Source: JACRCT01 sp049841135 (GTDB lineage Bacteria; Myxococcota; Myxococcia; Myxococcales; UBA5297). Taken from it: 64,000 nt of DNA. The notes beneath the pieces were generated by a model. The model searched no databases. It was given only the letters and a program-made list of their open reading frames with translations, and had not been told where the DNA came from. The stretch covers positions 2,666,001 to 2,730,000 of the forward strand of contig JASGHK010000004.1 in the NCBI GenBank assembly GCA_049841135.1, read 5' to 3'. Numbering within the stretch: position 1 is the stretch's first letter; each line of letters begins with the position of its first letter. Positions 11,861-20,827 of this stretch are shown here, piece by piece. The position numbers and the translations under genes are program-made.

Positions 11861-13228
11861 CTACACGATGCCGCCCACTACGTCGTAGTCCGCCGTCTGG
11901 GAGACCTCGATCGTGACGATCTCCCCCGGCTTGGCGACTCCGTCATTGATGTAGGTGATGCCGTCGATCTCCGGCGACTGGCCGCTATGCCGGCCGACGA
12001 GCAGGTGCTCGGTCTCCGGCGACGGTCCCTCGACCAGCACCTGCAGCCGCTTGCCGATGAGCGCCCGGTTCTGCTCGCGGTTGATGCGCCGCTGCATCGC
12101 CATGATCTCGCGGTGCCGGCGCCGGGTGACCTTCTCCGGCACCTGGTCGGGCATCTTCGCCGCCGGGGTCCCTTCCTCGGGGCTGTACTCGAAGACGCCC
12201 AGCCGCTCGAAGCGCTGCTCCTTGACGAACTCCTTGAGCGCCTCGAACTCCTCCTCGGTCTCGCCGGGAAGGCCGACGATGAGCGAGGTGCGCAGCACGA
12301 TGCCCGGCACCCGCTCGCGCAGCTTGCCCAGCAGCGTCTTGATGAACGCGGCGTTGCGCCCCCGCTTCATCGAGCGCAGCAGCTTGTCGCTGACGTGCTG
12401 CACCGGCATGTCCAGGTACTTGACGATCTTCTCTTCGGTCGCGATGACGTCCACGAGCTCGTCCGGGAAGTCTCGCGGGTAGGCGTAGTGCAGCCGGAAC
12501 CAGCGCGCGCCCTGCACCTTGCACAGCTCGCGCAAGAGCGCGTGCAGCCGCGGCTTGCCCGGCAGGTCCAGCCCGTAGGCGGTCAGGTCCTGCGCGATGA
12601 GGTTGAACTCGACGCAGCCCTGCTTCGCCAGCTTCTTCACCTCGGCGACGACGTCCTCGATGGGCCGCGAGCGCTGCGGCCCGCGGATCTGCGGGATGAC
12701 GCAGAAGGCGCAGGCGTTGTCGCAGCCCTCGCTCACCTTCACGTAGGCGGTGTACGAGGGCATGGAGTTGATGCGTGGGGTGCGCGCCGAGTGGACGAAG
12801 TCCGGATCGGGGATGAGCGCGCGCGGCGCGTCCTCGGCGGCCAACAGGTCGGCCAACTGCACGTAGGCGCCGGTGCCGACGAAGTGGTCGACCTCCGGCA
12901 GCTCCTCGATCAGCTCCTTGGAGTAGCGCTGCGGCATGCAGCCGGCGACCACCAACGTCGTGCAGGCGCCGGTCTTCTTGTGCTCGGCCATCTCCAGGAT
13001 GGTGTCCACCGACTCCGTCTTGGCGTCGCGGATGAACGAGCAGGTGTTGACGACGATGACCCGCGCGTCCTCGGGCCGCTGGGCGAGCTTCCAGCCCTTC
13101 TTGTCCAGGGTGCCGAGCATGACCTCGCTGTCCACGCGGTTCTTCGCGCAGCCCAGCGTCACCAGGTAGAAGCTCTTCTCGCCGGCTACTCGCGCCTTGG
13201 TCGTCGTCATCGGTTCCTTCGTCGTCAT
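11861..13228 (-). CDS. rimO: Ribosomal protein S12 methylthiotransferase RimO
   Basis: A radical-SAM methylthiotransferase that modifies a conserved Asp of ribosomal protein S12. Seen in order: the UPF0004 N-domain (VTLGCAKNRVDSEVML, with further Cys in VVNTCSFIRDA and VAGCMPQRY), the radical-SAM CxxxCxxC in CDNACAFCVIP, and a C-terminal TRAM domain. LGCAKNRVDSE favours RimO over MiaB. The chosen start (13228) overlaps the stop of the upstream PilZ gene as ATGA, implying coupling; a second ATG at 13210 is possible. Length is 455 residues, normal for the family. It is the last gene of the run trpS-PilZ-rimO. Confidence 0.94.
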   Translation of the reverse strand: MTTKEPMTTTKARVAGEKSFYLVTLGCAKNRVDSEVMLGTLDKKGWKLAQRPEDARVIVVNTCSFIRDAKTESVDTILEMAEHKKTGACTTLVVAGCMPQRYSKELIEELPEVDHFVGTGAYVQLADLLAAEDAPRALIPDPDFVHSARTPRINSMPSYTAYVKVSEGCDNACAFCVIPQIRGPQRSRPIEDVVAEVKKLAKQGCVEFNLIAQDLTAYGLDLPGKPRLHALLRELCKVQGARWFRLHYAYPRDFPDELVDVIATEEKIVKYLDMPVQHVSDKLLRSMKRGRNAAFIKTLLGKLRERVPGIVLRTSLIVGLPGETEEEFEALKEFVKEQRFERLGVFEYSPEEGTPAAKMPDQVPEKVTRRRHREIMAMQRRINREQNRALIGKRLQVLVEGPSPETEHLLVGRHSGQSPEIDGITYINDGVAKPGEIVTIEVSQTADYDVVGGIV

Positions 13229-14433
13229 CCGTCGTCCCAGAACATCGGCTCTCGTCGCTGGAGGAACGACTTGATGACCGACAACGCTTCCGGTTGCACG
13301 ACTTCGAACTGGATGCCCATGCCGGGGAACACTCCCGGCGAGTGATCGGCCGTCTCGCGGACCCACTTCACCTTGCCCGTGACTTTGATGGGCGGGCGGT
13401 TGGGCAGCGCCAGGGCCACCTCCACGGCGGTCCCGGGCGGCAGGAGCTTCTCGTAGGTGGCGACGAACACGCCGCCCTCCGACAGGTCACCCGAGAAGCC
13501 GGTATAGAAGTTCGACTCGCTGCCGAGCGTCACCTCGGCCTGCACCCTCTGCCGCGCCTCGCGCCGAGCCTCGCCGAACAGGCCGTCTGCCGCACGCTGC
13601 GGGACGGGTGCGGGAGCGGGGGGCACCGCGACGGGCGCGGGCGGCGCTGGAGTGGCGGTGGCCGGCTTGCGAGCAGCCATCCGCTGCTCGGCAGCCCGCT
13701 GCTCGGCGAGCCGCTGCTCCGCGGCCCTTTGATCGGCCATCCGCTGCTCGGCGGCTCGTTGCTCGGCTGCCCGCTGTTCGGCGGCCCGTTGCTCCTTGAG
13801 CGCGAGCATCTCCTGCGTGTCGCGCACCAGGTCGGCCTTGGTCGGCCCCCGCGACCAGGCCGCGGGAGGAGCGGAGTAGACCGGGCCCTGCGGCTTCTTG
13901 GCCGGGGCAGGCGTTGGCGGCGGGACGGGGGTGGGCTGCCCCGCGGCGGGGGTGAGCAGGATGGGAGCCTGCGCTGCCGCTGCGGCCGCTCGGCGATCAG
14001 CCTCGGCCTTGGCGGCCAGCGCCAGCGTGAGGCTCTGCAGCCGTCCGATTCCTTCGGAGATCTCCGCCAGCTTGCTGGCCCGGCTCTGGACCGCCTGCCC
14101 TTCGGCTTCGATGGCCTGCAACCGGGCGATGAGCGCCTTGCGCCTCAGCTCGAGCGCCCGCGAGGTCTCCGGGCTGGCGACATGCGGCGGAACCACCAGC
14201 GAGAGCGAATCGACGAAGGCGCGCTCGGCGTCGCCATGCGCCGAGGTGTTGGCCAGCCGCTGCAGCGAGGCCCGCGCCGCGTCGAGCTGGCTCTGCACCT
14301 CGCGGGCGCGCATCTCCACCTCGACGCCCTGGTTGAGCATGTCGGACTCGCGCTCGGTGAGCTGATGCTCCTCGTCACCGAGCCGCGCGAGCTCGGCGGC
14401 TGGGGTCCCAGGCTGAGGCATGATCCGCTGCAT
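13225..14433 (-). CDS. PilZ-domain protein with coiled coil and EQRAA repeats
   Basis: A 402-residue protein. Residues ~10-150 are heptad-rich and predicted coiled coil. A Pro/Ala linker follows, then about eight tandem (A)EQRAA-type pentapeptides (nt ~13677-13795, a 15-bp DNA repeat). The last ~110 residues form a PilZ-type domain (RQRVQAEVTLGSESNFYTGF, then GDLSEGGVFVATYEKL), as in the myxobacterial TIGR02266 group. PilZ domains often bind cyclic di-GMP, but the usual RxxxR motif is not clear here (EARREARQRV), so ligand binding is uncertain. AGGAG stands ~9 nt before the start. It overlaps rimO by 4 nt and follows trpS by 26 nt. Confidence 0.82.
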   Translation of the reverse strand: MQRIMPQPGTPAAELARLGDEEHQLTERESDMLNQGVEVEMRAREVQSQLDAARASLQRLANTSAHGDAERAFVDSLSLVVPPHVASPETSRALELRRKALIARLQAIEAEGQAVQSRASKLAEISEGIGRLQSLTLALAAKAEADRRAAAAAAQAPILLTPAAGQPTPVPPPTPAPAKKPQGPVYSAPPAAWSRGPTKADLVRDTQEMLALKEQRAAEQRAAEQRAAEQRMADQRAAEQRLAEQRAAEQRMAARKPATATPAPPAPVAVPPAPAPVPQRAADGLFGEARREARQRVQAEVTLGSESNFYTGFSGDLSEGGVFVATYEKLLPPGTAVEVALALPNRPPIKVTGKVKWVRETADHSPGVFPGMGIQFEVVQPEALSVIKSFLQRREPMFWDDG

Positions 14434-14459
14434 CGAATGCTTCTCCTGCTCCCCCGGGC

Positions 14460-15482
14460 CTACCAGCGCTTGGGCAGGCCGACCGCGGCGCGCACCTCGT
14501 CCATCAAGGGCTCCGCCAGCGCGCGCGCGCGCTTGGCGCCGTCCCGGAGGATGTCCTCGAGCGTCGCCGGGTCCTTGGCCAGCTCGAGACGCTTGGCGCG
14601 GGCCTCGTCGAAGCGGGCATGGAAGGCCGCCAGCAGCTGCTTCTTGTAGTCGCCGTAGCCCGTGCCGCCCTTCTTGAAGCTCTCCTCCACTGCCGTGAGC
14701 TCTTCGGCGCGGAGGAACAGCTTGAGAAGGGCGAAGACGTTGTTCTTGGACGCGTCCTTAGGCGCCTCGACGGGCGTCGAGTCGGTGACGATGCCCATGA
14801 CCTGCTTCTTGAGCGCCTTGTCGTCGCCGAAGAGGTCGATGGTGTTCAGGTAGCTCTTCGACATCTTCTGGCCGTCGGTGCCGGGCACCACGGCGGACGC
14901 ATCGAGGATGTGCGCGTCGGGGAGCTTGAGGAGTCCCTTCGGGCTCTTGCCGGAGCCGCCGCACGGGTCCTGCGGGTCATAGCCCTTGACGTAGGTGGTG
15001 TTGAACTTGGTGGCGATGTCGCGCGTGAACTCGATGTGCTGGCGCTGGTCGCTGCCCACCGGGACGAGGTCGCTGTTGTAGACGAGGATGTCCGCCGCCT
15101 GCAGCGTCGGATAGGTGAAGAGGCCCAGGTTGGGCGAGAGGCCGCGGGCGATCTTGTCCTTGTAGCTGGTGCCGCGCTCCATCAGCGCCGTCGGCGTCAC
15201 GGTCGAGAGGATCCAGAACAGCTCGGCGTGCCACTGGACGTCCGACTGCCGGAACATGATCGACCGCTTGGGATCGATGCCCAGCGCCAGGAAGTCGAGC
15301 GCCACGTCGCGGGTGTACTCGGTCAGGAGCTTGGGATCGCGCACGCTGGTGAGCGCGTGCAGGTCGGCCAGGAAGTAGAGCGCTTCGCCCTTTTCCTGCA
15401 GCTCCACGAACTGGCGGATGGCGCCGAAGTAGTTGCCCAGGTGCAGCTTCCCCGAGGGCTGGACTCCAGAAAGGATTCGCAT
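14460..15482 (-). CDS. trpS: Tryptophanyl-tRNA synthetase
   Basis: A 340-residue class I aminoacyl-tRNA synthetase that charges tRNA-Trp. The N-terminal SGVQPSGKLHLGNYFGA holds the HIGH-type motif, and KMSKSYLNTI is the KMSKS loop. Length and both motifs match bacterial TrpS. It lies 36 nt after a secreted glycoside-hydrolase-like gene and 26 nt before the PilZ gene, all on the minus strand, so it probably belongs to a four-gene unit. No T-box or Trp leader peptide was seen in front of it. Confidence 0.96.
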   Translation of the reverse strand: MRILSGVQPSGKLHLGNYFGAIRQFVELQEKGEALYFLADLHALTSVRDPKLLTEYTRDVALDFLALGIDPKRSIMFRQSDVQWHAELFWILSTVTPTALMERGTSYKDKIARGLSPNLGLFTYPTLQAADILVYNSDLVPVGSDQRQHIEFTRDIATKFNTTYVKGYDPQDPCGGSGKSPKGLLKLPDAHILDASAVVPGTDGQKMSKSYLNTIDLFGDDKALKKQVMGIVTDSTPVEAPKDASKNNVFALLKLFLRAEELTAVEESFKKGGTGYGDYKKQLLAAFHARFDEARAKRLELAKDPATLEDILRDGAKRARALAEPLMDEVRAAVGLPKRW

Positions 15483-15518
15483 GGTGGTCGTCTCTGTCCT
15501 AACGGCGTGGCCCGGCGA

Positions 15519-17108
15519 TTACCGGTGCGTCATGGGGGTGGGCGGGACGGTGTCGGTGTACGGGCCGGCGAGGTAGTCGTCCCAGAGCGTGAACTGGTCG
15601 AGGTAGCTGCTGGCGAAGACCACGGTGCCGGCGAGCTTGGTCTGGCGCGCGTAGTCGATGTCGGCGGCCAGCTCCGGGAACGAGCCGCGCGCGGCGGTCA
15701 TGCCCGCCACCACCTGCCGCCCGTTCGCGTTGGCGGAGAAGTAGTCGGCCAGCGCCGCCCAGTCGGTGCAGGCGCCGTCCTTGATGGGCCAGTAGATCAT
15801 CGGGTTGAGCATGTCGATGAAGCCCTTCTGGGCCCAGCCCACCGAGTCCTGGTGGTAGCCGGACCAGCCCTCGCTGGTGGCGCCGGTGCAGTTGGTCAGC
15901 CGCTTGTGGATGCCCCACACGGCGGCGGACAGCATGAGCGAGGGCTTCTTGGCGATCATCCGGTCGTAGATGGCCTTCACCGTCTCGTCGATCTGCTTGC
16001 GCGAGAAGTCGGCCCAGGTGCCGCCGGCGGCTGCGAAGTCGGCGTCGAGCTTGGCGGTGTGGCAGCAGTCGGAGCAGGGGGTGCGGATGCGGTCGAGGTG
16101 GATGCCGTCCACGTCGTAGCGGGTGAGGACCTCCTCGGCGACGTCGGCCAGGTGCGTGCGGTAGCTGGGGTCGGCGCCGACCCAGACGTAGCCGTCGTCG
16201 TTCGGGTAGGCGCCGGTGCTCGTCTTGCAGATGTACTCGGGGTGCGCGGCGAGGATGTGCTTGGGCGTGGTGTCGGGGATGGGGTTGGGGCCGGCGTCGG
16301 TCTTGGTCCAGCCGGTCATCGCGTTCAGGTAGGCGTGGACCTTCAGGCCCAGCGAGTGGCCGTAGGTGACGCCGACGGCCAGCGGGTCCCAGCCGGGGTC
16401 CTGGCCCAGGCCCTTGCCGCCGCCCCAGGACGGGACGAGGGACGAGGTGTAGTAGGCCTCGCCGGTGCCGCGGACCTGGAGGAAGACGGTATTGAAGTGG
16501 TTGGCCTTGGCCTTGTCGAGCAGCGCCTTGAGCGCGGCCTCGTTGGTGATGGCGAAGCGGGTAACCCAGACGGCGCGGGTCTCGGTATTGGTCGGCAGGG
16601 GATTGCCGACGGTGACCGCGACCGTGTTCGAGACGACGCCGCCCCCGCCCTGCTCGGTGCTCGCGGTCAGCTCGGCCGTGCCGTTGGCGAGCGCGCGCAC
16701 CGTGATGGCCTCGGCGGAGGTGGTGACCGTGGCGACGGTGGGGGCACTCACCGTGAAGTAGACGGTGGTGACCTCGCGCACGCAGCCGGTGGAGAAGGTG
16801 GCGCGCACGGTGAGCTCGACCTCGCCTCCGCGCACCAGCTTGAGCGTGTCGGGGCTCGCCTCCAGCTTGATGATCTTCTGAACGCCGGGCGCGCTGCAGG
16901 GATCGCCGGCGTCTGTGACGAGCTTCGCCGCGTCGGGTCCCGGCATCGCGGCATCGACTGGGAGCACGTCGGCGTCCGGCGGGTCCGCCACCGTGGCGTC
17001 CGCAGGCGCGACAACCGAAGCGTCCAAGCCGGAAGTGGGCTCGGTGCTGCAAGCGGCGAGCGCCAGGACGAGGAAGATGAAAGCGAGGCTGGAGGCGGAG
17101 GCGCGCAT
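15519..17108 (-). CDS. GHL10-family glycoside-hydrolase-like lipoprotein
   Basis: A 529-residue lipoprotein. The signal ends in LALAAC, with AGGAG placed ~8 nt before ATG 17108. A Pro/Asp/Ala linker is followed by a bacterial Ig-like (Big2) domain (PDTLKLVRGGEVELTVRATF). From ~residue 180 there is a GHL10 (DUF187) TIM barrel: TETRAVWVTRFAITNEAALK, VDGIHLDRIRTP, and MLNPMIYWPIKDG. Family members are predicted to cleave polysaccharide or peptidoglycan; the acidic Asp in HLDRIR is a candidate catalytic residue. It is probably exposed on the outer membrane and acts on external glycans. It is first in the run leading to trpS. Confidence 0.87.
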   Translation of the reverse strand: MRASASSLAFIFLVLALAACSTEPTSGLDASVVAPADATVADPPDADVLPVDAAMPGPDAAKLVTDAGDPCSAPGVQKIIKLEASPDTLKLVRGGEVELTVRATFSTGCVREVTTVYFTVSAPTVATVTTSAEAITVRALANGTAELTASTEQGGGGVVSNTVAVTVGNPLPTNTETRAVWVTRFAITNEAALKALLDKAKANHFNTVFLQVRGTGEAYYTSSLVPSWGGGKGLGQDPGWDPLAVGVTYGHSLGLKVHAYLNAMTGWTKTDAGPNPIPDTTPKHILAAHPEYICKTSTGAYPNDDGYVWVGADPSYRTHLADVAEEVLTRYDVDGIHLDRIRTPCSDCCHTAKLDADFAAAGGTWADFSRKQIDETVKAIYDRMIAKKPSLMLSAAVWGIHKRLTNCTGATSEGWSGYHQDSVGWAQKGFIDMLNPMIYWPIKDGACTDWAALADYFSANANGRQVVAGMTAARGSFPELAADIDYARQTKLAGTVVFASSYLDQFTLWDDYLAGPYTDTVPPTPMTHR

Positions 17109-17183
17109 AGGGGGCTCCTGAGTGCGGGCGCATAGTGCCAAACCCGCGACGGGACGTCACTCAGGCGATTGGCAGCGAGGCCC

Positions 17184-17359
17184 GAGCCGCAAGCGTGAGC
17201 GCGCGGGCCTCCTTCTGCCCTGAGCAGTGACCAAGGTGAGTCGAGCAAGGAGCTGCCGATCCTCGCAAGCGCTGTCAGTCAACGTGCTGAGCCGCAAGCG
17301 TAAGCGCGACGGGGATGGTCGAGCCCAGAGCAGTGATGAGCCCCGAATCGAGCAAGGAC
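17184..17359. repeat. Imperfect ~70-nt direct repeat in the gap 17109-17405
   Basis: Two copies (17184-17252 and 17289-17359) share GAGCCGCAAGCGT, then AAGCGCG or GAGCGCG, then GAGCAGTGA and TCGAGCAAGGA in the same order and spacing. No ORF or terminator was recognised in this ~300-bp gap. The promoter of the GHL10-trpS operon must lie here. Confidence 0.6.
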
Positions 17360-17405
17360 CGACGGCCCCAGGTGCGTCAGCATTCGCTGCCGGCCCACTG
17401 AGGCC

Positions 17406-17819
17406 TCAGGCCGCCGAGCCGTCGACGCCGTACTGCTCCTTCTCGCTCTTGAGATAGAAGCGGACCGCGACCTCGTCGATCTTGAGGATGCGGTCGGCGA
17501 TGGCGCGAGGGACGACGGCCCAGGGGAAGTCGGGCTGGTTAGGCCACTCCACGACCGCGTACTCGCCCTGCTCGAGCTTCTGCTTGACCGGCTCCTCGAT
17601 GACGAGGCGGCGCATCTTCTTGGAGCGGGTGGTGAAGAAGAAGGTGTGCTCGCCGATCTTGGTCTCGACCCGGTTGGCGGCGACGATCTTCGCGATCTCC
17701 GTGCGCTTCTCGGTCTGCTCCTTGTTCAAGCGAGAGGCCCGGGCCTCGGCCGATTCGCCGGGACGGTAATCCTCGCTGACCACGCCGGCCTGGATGAGCT
17801 TGTCCTTCAGGCTCTGCAT
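17406..17819 (-). CDS. DUF2058-like (YaiL-type) basic protein
   Basis: A 137-residue soluble protein. The N-terminus (MQSLKDKLIQAGVVSED, followed by a basic KRTEIAKIV helix) and the later TFFFTTRSKKMRRLVI segment match the pattern of DUF2058 proteins such as E. coli YaiL, which are small, basic and of unknown function. No signal peptide or transmembrane segment is present. A good spacing to its start at 17819 is seen on the minus strand (AGGTGAACGG). It faces away from the plus-strand DUF898-like gene. I assign the family from general resemblance, not an alignment. Confidence 0.68.
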   Translation of the reverse strand: MQSLKDKLIQAGVVSEDYRPGESAEARASRLNKEQTEKRTEIAKIVAANRVETKIGEHTFFFTTRSKKMRRLVIEEPVKQKLEQGEYAVVEWPNQPDFPWAVVPRAIADRILKIDEVAVRFYLKSEKEQYGVDGSAA

Positions 17820-18012
17820 CCGTTCACCTCGGTGAGAAGCCGCTACCTTAGATCCGCCTCGCGCACGCGGGAAGGCAGTTGACGTAGGATTCCCAGAAGC
17901 AATCGGCCCACGGAACTGTGGAGCAAGGCACCTTCAACGAATCGGGTGCGCGAGGAGCGGGCCGGGCTCCGTGCCCAATCTGCCTCACCTTTCTCTCCCC
18001 AGGAGGACTGCG

Positions 18013-18867
18013 ATGGAAGTTCGGATGAGCTATCAGGGCCAGGGTGGCCAGTTGTTCGTGAAGTTTCTCGTCGGCGGGCTGCTCACTGCGATCACGCTGG
18101 GCATCTACTCCCCGTGGTTCATGGTCTCCATCCTCCAATACGTCGCGAGCAACACCACGCTCAAGACCCCTTCTGGAGACGTGAAGTTCTCGTTCGACGG
18201 CACGGGCGGGCAGTTGTTCGTCAAGGGGCTCGTCGGCGGCCTGCTCACCTCCATCACGTTCGGGATCTACGCAGCCTGGTTCATGGCGGACCTGGCCAAG
18301 TGGCACGCCGAGCACCTCAAGGGCACTGCAGCCGACGGCTCGACCTACAACGGCGCGGTCGACATCACGGGTGGCAAGCTGTTCGTGACGGTGTTCGTCG
18401 GCATGCTGCTGACCGGCATCACCTTCGGCATCTACTACCCCTGGTTCGCCTGCAACCTGCAGAAGGTGATGCTCGAGGCGACCAGCATCCTCAAGGGCGG
18501 CCAGCCCCACGGGAAGCTGACGTTCACCGGCGCCGGCGGCGAGCTCTTCGTCACCTTCCTGGTCGGCATGCTCCTCACCGGAATCACCTTCGGCATCTAC
18601 GGCGCGTGGTTCCAGGTGAAGCTGATGAAGTTCTTCGGCGAGCACACCCTCGTCACCGTCGACAACGAGACCTACGCGGGTGGCTTCGACGGAATGGGCA
18701 CCGACCTCTTCGTCGTCAACCTCGTGGGCGGGCTGCTGACCTCCATCACCCTGGGCATCTACGCCGCCTGGTACATGAACAAGCTCTACGCCTTCAACTT
18801 CGACCACATGAGCTACCGCTCGGGCGCCGCCCTGCCGAGCGCGCAGCCCAAGGCCGCCGCAGCCTAA
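18013..18867 (+). CDS. DUF898-like membrane protein built of five tandem repeats
   Basis: A 284-residue protein made of five copies of one ~55-residue unit. Each begins with a GxGG(Q/E/K)LFV turn, continues through a hydrophobic stretch with LLT(S/G/A)IT(L/F)GIY, and ends in a W(F/Y) pair. Units start near residues 9, 64, 119, 173 and 228. The motif is that of DUF898 (YjgN-like) membrane proteins. Each unit probably inserts one helix or re-entrant hairpin, with short beta-like linkers between. AGGAGG stands 6 nt before ATG 18013. A terminator follows at once, so it is a single-gene unit. Function is unknown. Confidence 0.8.
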   Translation: MEVRMSYQGQGGQLFVKFLVGGLLTAITLGIYSPWFMVSILQYVASNTTLKTPSGDVKFSFDGTGGQLFVKGLVGGLLTSITFGIYAAWFMADLAKWHAEHLKGTAADGSTYNGAVDITGGKLFVTVFVGMLLTGITFGIYYPWFACNLQKVMLEATSILKGGQPHGKLTFTGAGGELFVTFLVGMLLTGITFGIYGAWFQVKLMKFFGEHTLVTVDNETYAGGFDGMGTDLFVVNLVGGLLTSITLGIYAAWYMNKLYAFNFDHMSYRSGAALPSAQPKAAAA

Positions 18868-18891
18868 TCGGGCGAGAGCGTCGTCGTGCGT

Positions 18892-18926
18892 GAAGGGGAG
18901 CGGGCAACCGCTCCCCTTCTTCTTTT
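18892..18926 (+). terminator. Rho-independent terminator after the DUF898-like gene
   Basis: A perfect 12-bp stem, GAAGGGGAGCGG with its complement, and a GCAA tetraloop, followed by TTCTTTT. It lies 24 nt after the stop codon. Confidence 0.9.
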
Positions 18927-18979
18927 GGGTTGGGGAAGGCACGTGCGGCACCAAAGGTTGACCGGGGCGAGGTCTCCCG

Positions 18980-20096
18980 GTGCCGCCCCCTCCCGAAGCC
19001 ACCCATGCCCCCGCCTCCGCCGCGCGCTGGCTCAAGCGCGTTGCCGCCGCCCTGCTGGGCTTCACGCTCAGCCTTCCGCTCGTCGCCAGCGCCTTCTTCC
19101 GCATCCACTTCGCTGGCGGACTTCGCCTTTCGCCGCGGTTCGCGGTGGGCCCGTGGCTCTCCGACCTGCCCCATCACCTGCCGTGGGTCGTGGCCTTCGC
19201 CGCCTGCGCCGCGGCCATCCTTCCGCTGCGCGCGCTCCAGTGGCGCTGGACCCTGGCCGAGCCCTCCCCGTCCTTCGGACCGCGCTACCACGCCGTCGCC
19301 ATCGGCGCCTTCTTCCACAACACCGTCCCCGGAAAGCTCGGCGAGTTCTTCCGCGCCTTCTTCCTGGCCCGCAGGACGCGGCGGCCGTTCTTCGAGAGCC
19401 TGGGCTCGGTGCTCGTCTGCAAGCTCTTGGAGCTGGCCGCGCTGATCGCCGTCGTGTGCCTGGCCCTGGCCGGCCCCGGTTCGCGTTTCGCCCCGCGCCT
19501 GGGCCTCGCCCTCGCGCTCGCTGCCGGAGCCTGCGTCGCATTGGTCGGCCTGACCCTTGGTGCGGCACGATGGGCGCTGCCCTGGAGCCTGCGCCTCGAG
19601 TCGCGAGGCCGATTTCCGCGGGTGGCCCAGGGGCTCGGTCACCTCGGGCGCGGGCTCGCGGCCGTGCGCTCGCCGAGAAGGCTGGCCATGGCCTTCGCCG
19701 CTGCCTTTGGTCCCGTATTGGCCTCGGCCCTCGGCTTCGGGTTGGCGCTGCAGGCCCTTGGGGTCCAGCGCGGACTCTTCGCGGGCGGCGTGGTGCTGGG
19801 AGCCGTCTCGCTGGGGCAGCTCCACGCCGGGGCTGCCCATCGGCTTGGGCATGTACTACCTGACGTCGAGCTGGGCGGCCCGCGCGCTGGGCGCCTCGGC
19901 GGAGCAGGCGGCCGCCTTCGCGGCTCTGACACACCTGGCGAGCCTGGCACCGCAGGTCCTCGTCGGCCTGGTCTCGCTGGCGGTCCACCGCCTCAAGCCT
20001 GCGGACCTCATGCGCGAGCGCGAAGAGGCCGCGGCACCTCCGCCGCCACAGCAGGACCCGGACGCAGCGGCCGTCGAGCTGATTCGGACCGCGTGA
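18980..20096 (+). CDS. Lysylphosphatidylglycerol-synthase-TM/UPF0104-type membrane protein, frameshifted
   Basis: A multi-pass inner-membrane protein of the flippase-like family (PF03706 type). It has about eight hydrophobic segments and the family signature FFHNTVPGKLGEFFRAFFLA. The start is GTG 18980 with GGCGAGG upstream. The frame breaks at ~19823; removing one C (CAGCTCCACG to CAGCTCACG) restores GQLTPGLPIGLGMYYLTSSW and the last hydrophobic helix. Corrected length is 371 residues, usual for the family. No aminoacyltransferase domain is attached, so it is more likely a lipid-handling protein than an LPG synthase. The final part overlaps an antisense Uma2 frame. Confidence 0.8.
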
Positions 20097-20692
20097 TCCT
20101 CAATCTGTGCGGACCCGCCCGGCCACGAGAGCGCGAGCTTGGGCCCCTCGACCTTGCCGAGCGACACGCCCAGGCACTGCAGCCGAACCATTCCTGCCTC
20201 ATCCGGAAGGACGAGGTGGAGCCGGCCGCCCCGCAAGGCGTAGAGCTCGGTCTCCCGCGTTACGGGGTCGATGAGGAGCGCTTCGCCAACCCCGACCTCG
20301 GCATAGAACTCGAGCTTCTCGTGCGACTCGTCATCCTCGGAGAGGAACTCCACGACCAGTTCGGCACCGCCATCGACGCCCCGCTCGCTGAAATGCTCTG
20401 GCTTGGTGAACATCAGATCGGGGATACGCCAGTCCGGCCTTGTACTGCCCGAGCGATAGAGGCCGGTCTCGAAGAGGGGCTCGAGCCCTTTCGCGCTGGC
20501 CATGGGCAATAGCGCCCGAAAGAGCGCCGAAGCGAACCGCTGATGCCATCCAGACGGCGGCGGGACCATGTGCAGCACCCCCTCCCACATTTCGTCCCGA
20601 ACGTCGGCACCTGTGCGGCGGCGCTCCTCGAGGAGGCTCGCTGATGGGCGCACCAGGACTGCCCGCTTGATCGTTTCGGTATCGAGGCGCAT
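19856..20692 (-). CDS. Uma2 family (DUF820) restriction-endonuclease-like protein
   Basis: The first ~200 residues are a Uma2/DUF820 domain: IPDLMFTKPEHF, AELVVEFLSEDDESHEKLEFYAEVG across the PD-(D/E)xK core, and VGEALLIDPVTRE. These proteins are common, nuclease-fold, and of unknown biological role. Normal length is ~180-200 residues, but this frame runs on to 278 by reading antisense through the flippase gene (19856-20096) with low-complexity sequence. The natural stop was probably lost or hidden by a frameshift near 20090-20110. The start is ATG 20692, with GAGGTG just upstream. It is divergent from the threonine-synthase-like gene. Confidence 0.75.
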   Translation of the reverse strand: MRLDTETIKRAVLVRPSASLLEERRRTGADVRDEMWEGVLHMVPPPSGWHQRFASALFRALLPMASAKGLEPLFETGLYRSGSTRPDWRIPDLMFTKPEHFSERGVDGGAELVVEFLSEDDESHEKLEFYAEVGVGEALLIDPVTRETELYALRGGRLHLVLPDEAGMVRLQCLGVSLGKVEGPKLALSWPGGSAQIEDHAVRISSTAAASGSCCGGGGAAASSRSRMRSAGLRRWTASETRPTRTCGARLARCVRAAKAAACSAEAPSARAAQLDVR

Positions 20693-20827
20693 GACACCTC
20701 AAGTATAGCCCCATGAGATCGGGCCTCGGAGACGCCTCTCTGGGCGAACGAGCTCGCAACGCGGTGGACCGCCACCTTGCCGGTCCGCGGCCGGTCAGCT
20801 ATCACCTTCGAGACGGAGCGACGACCG

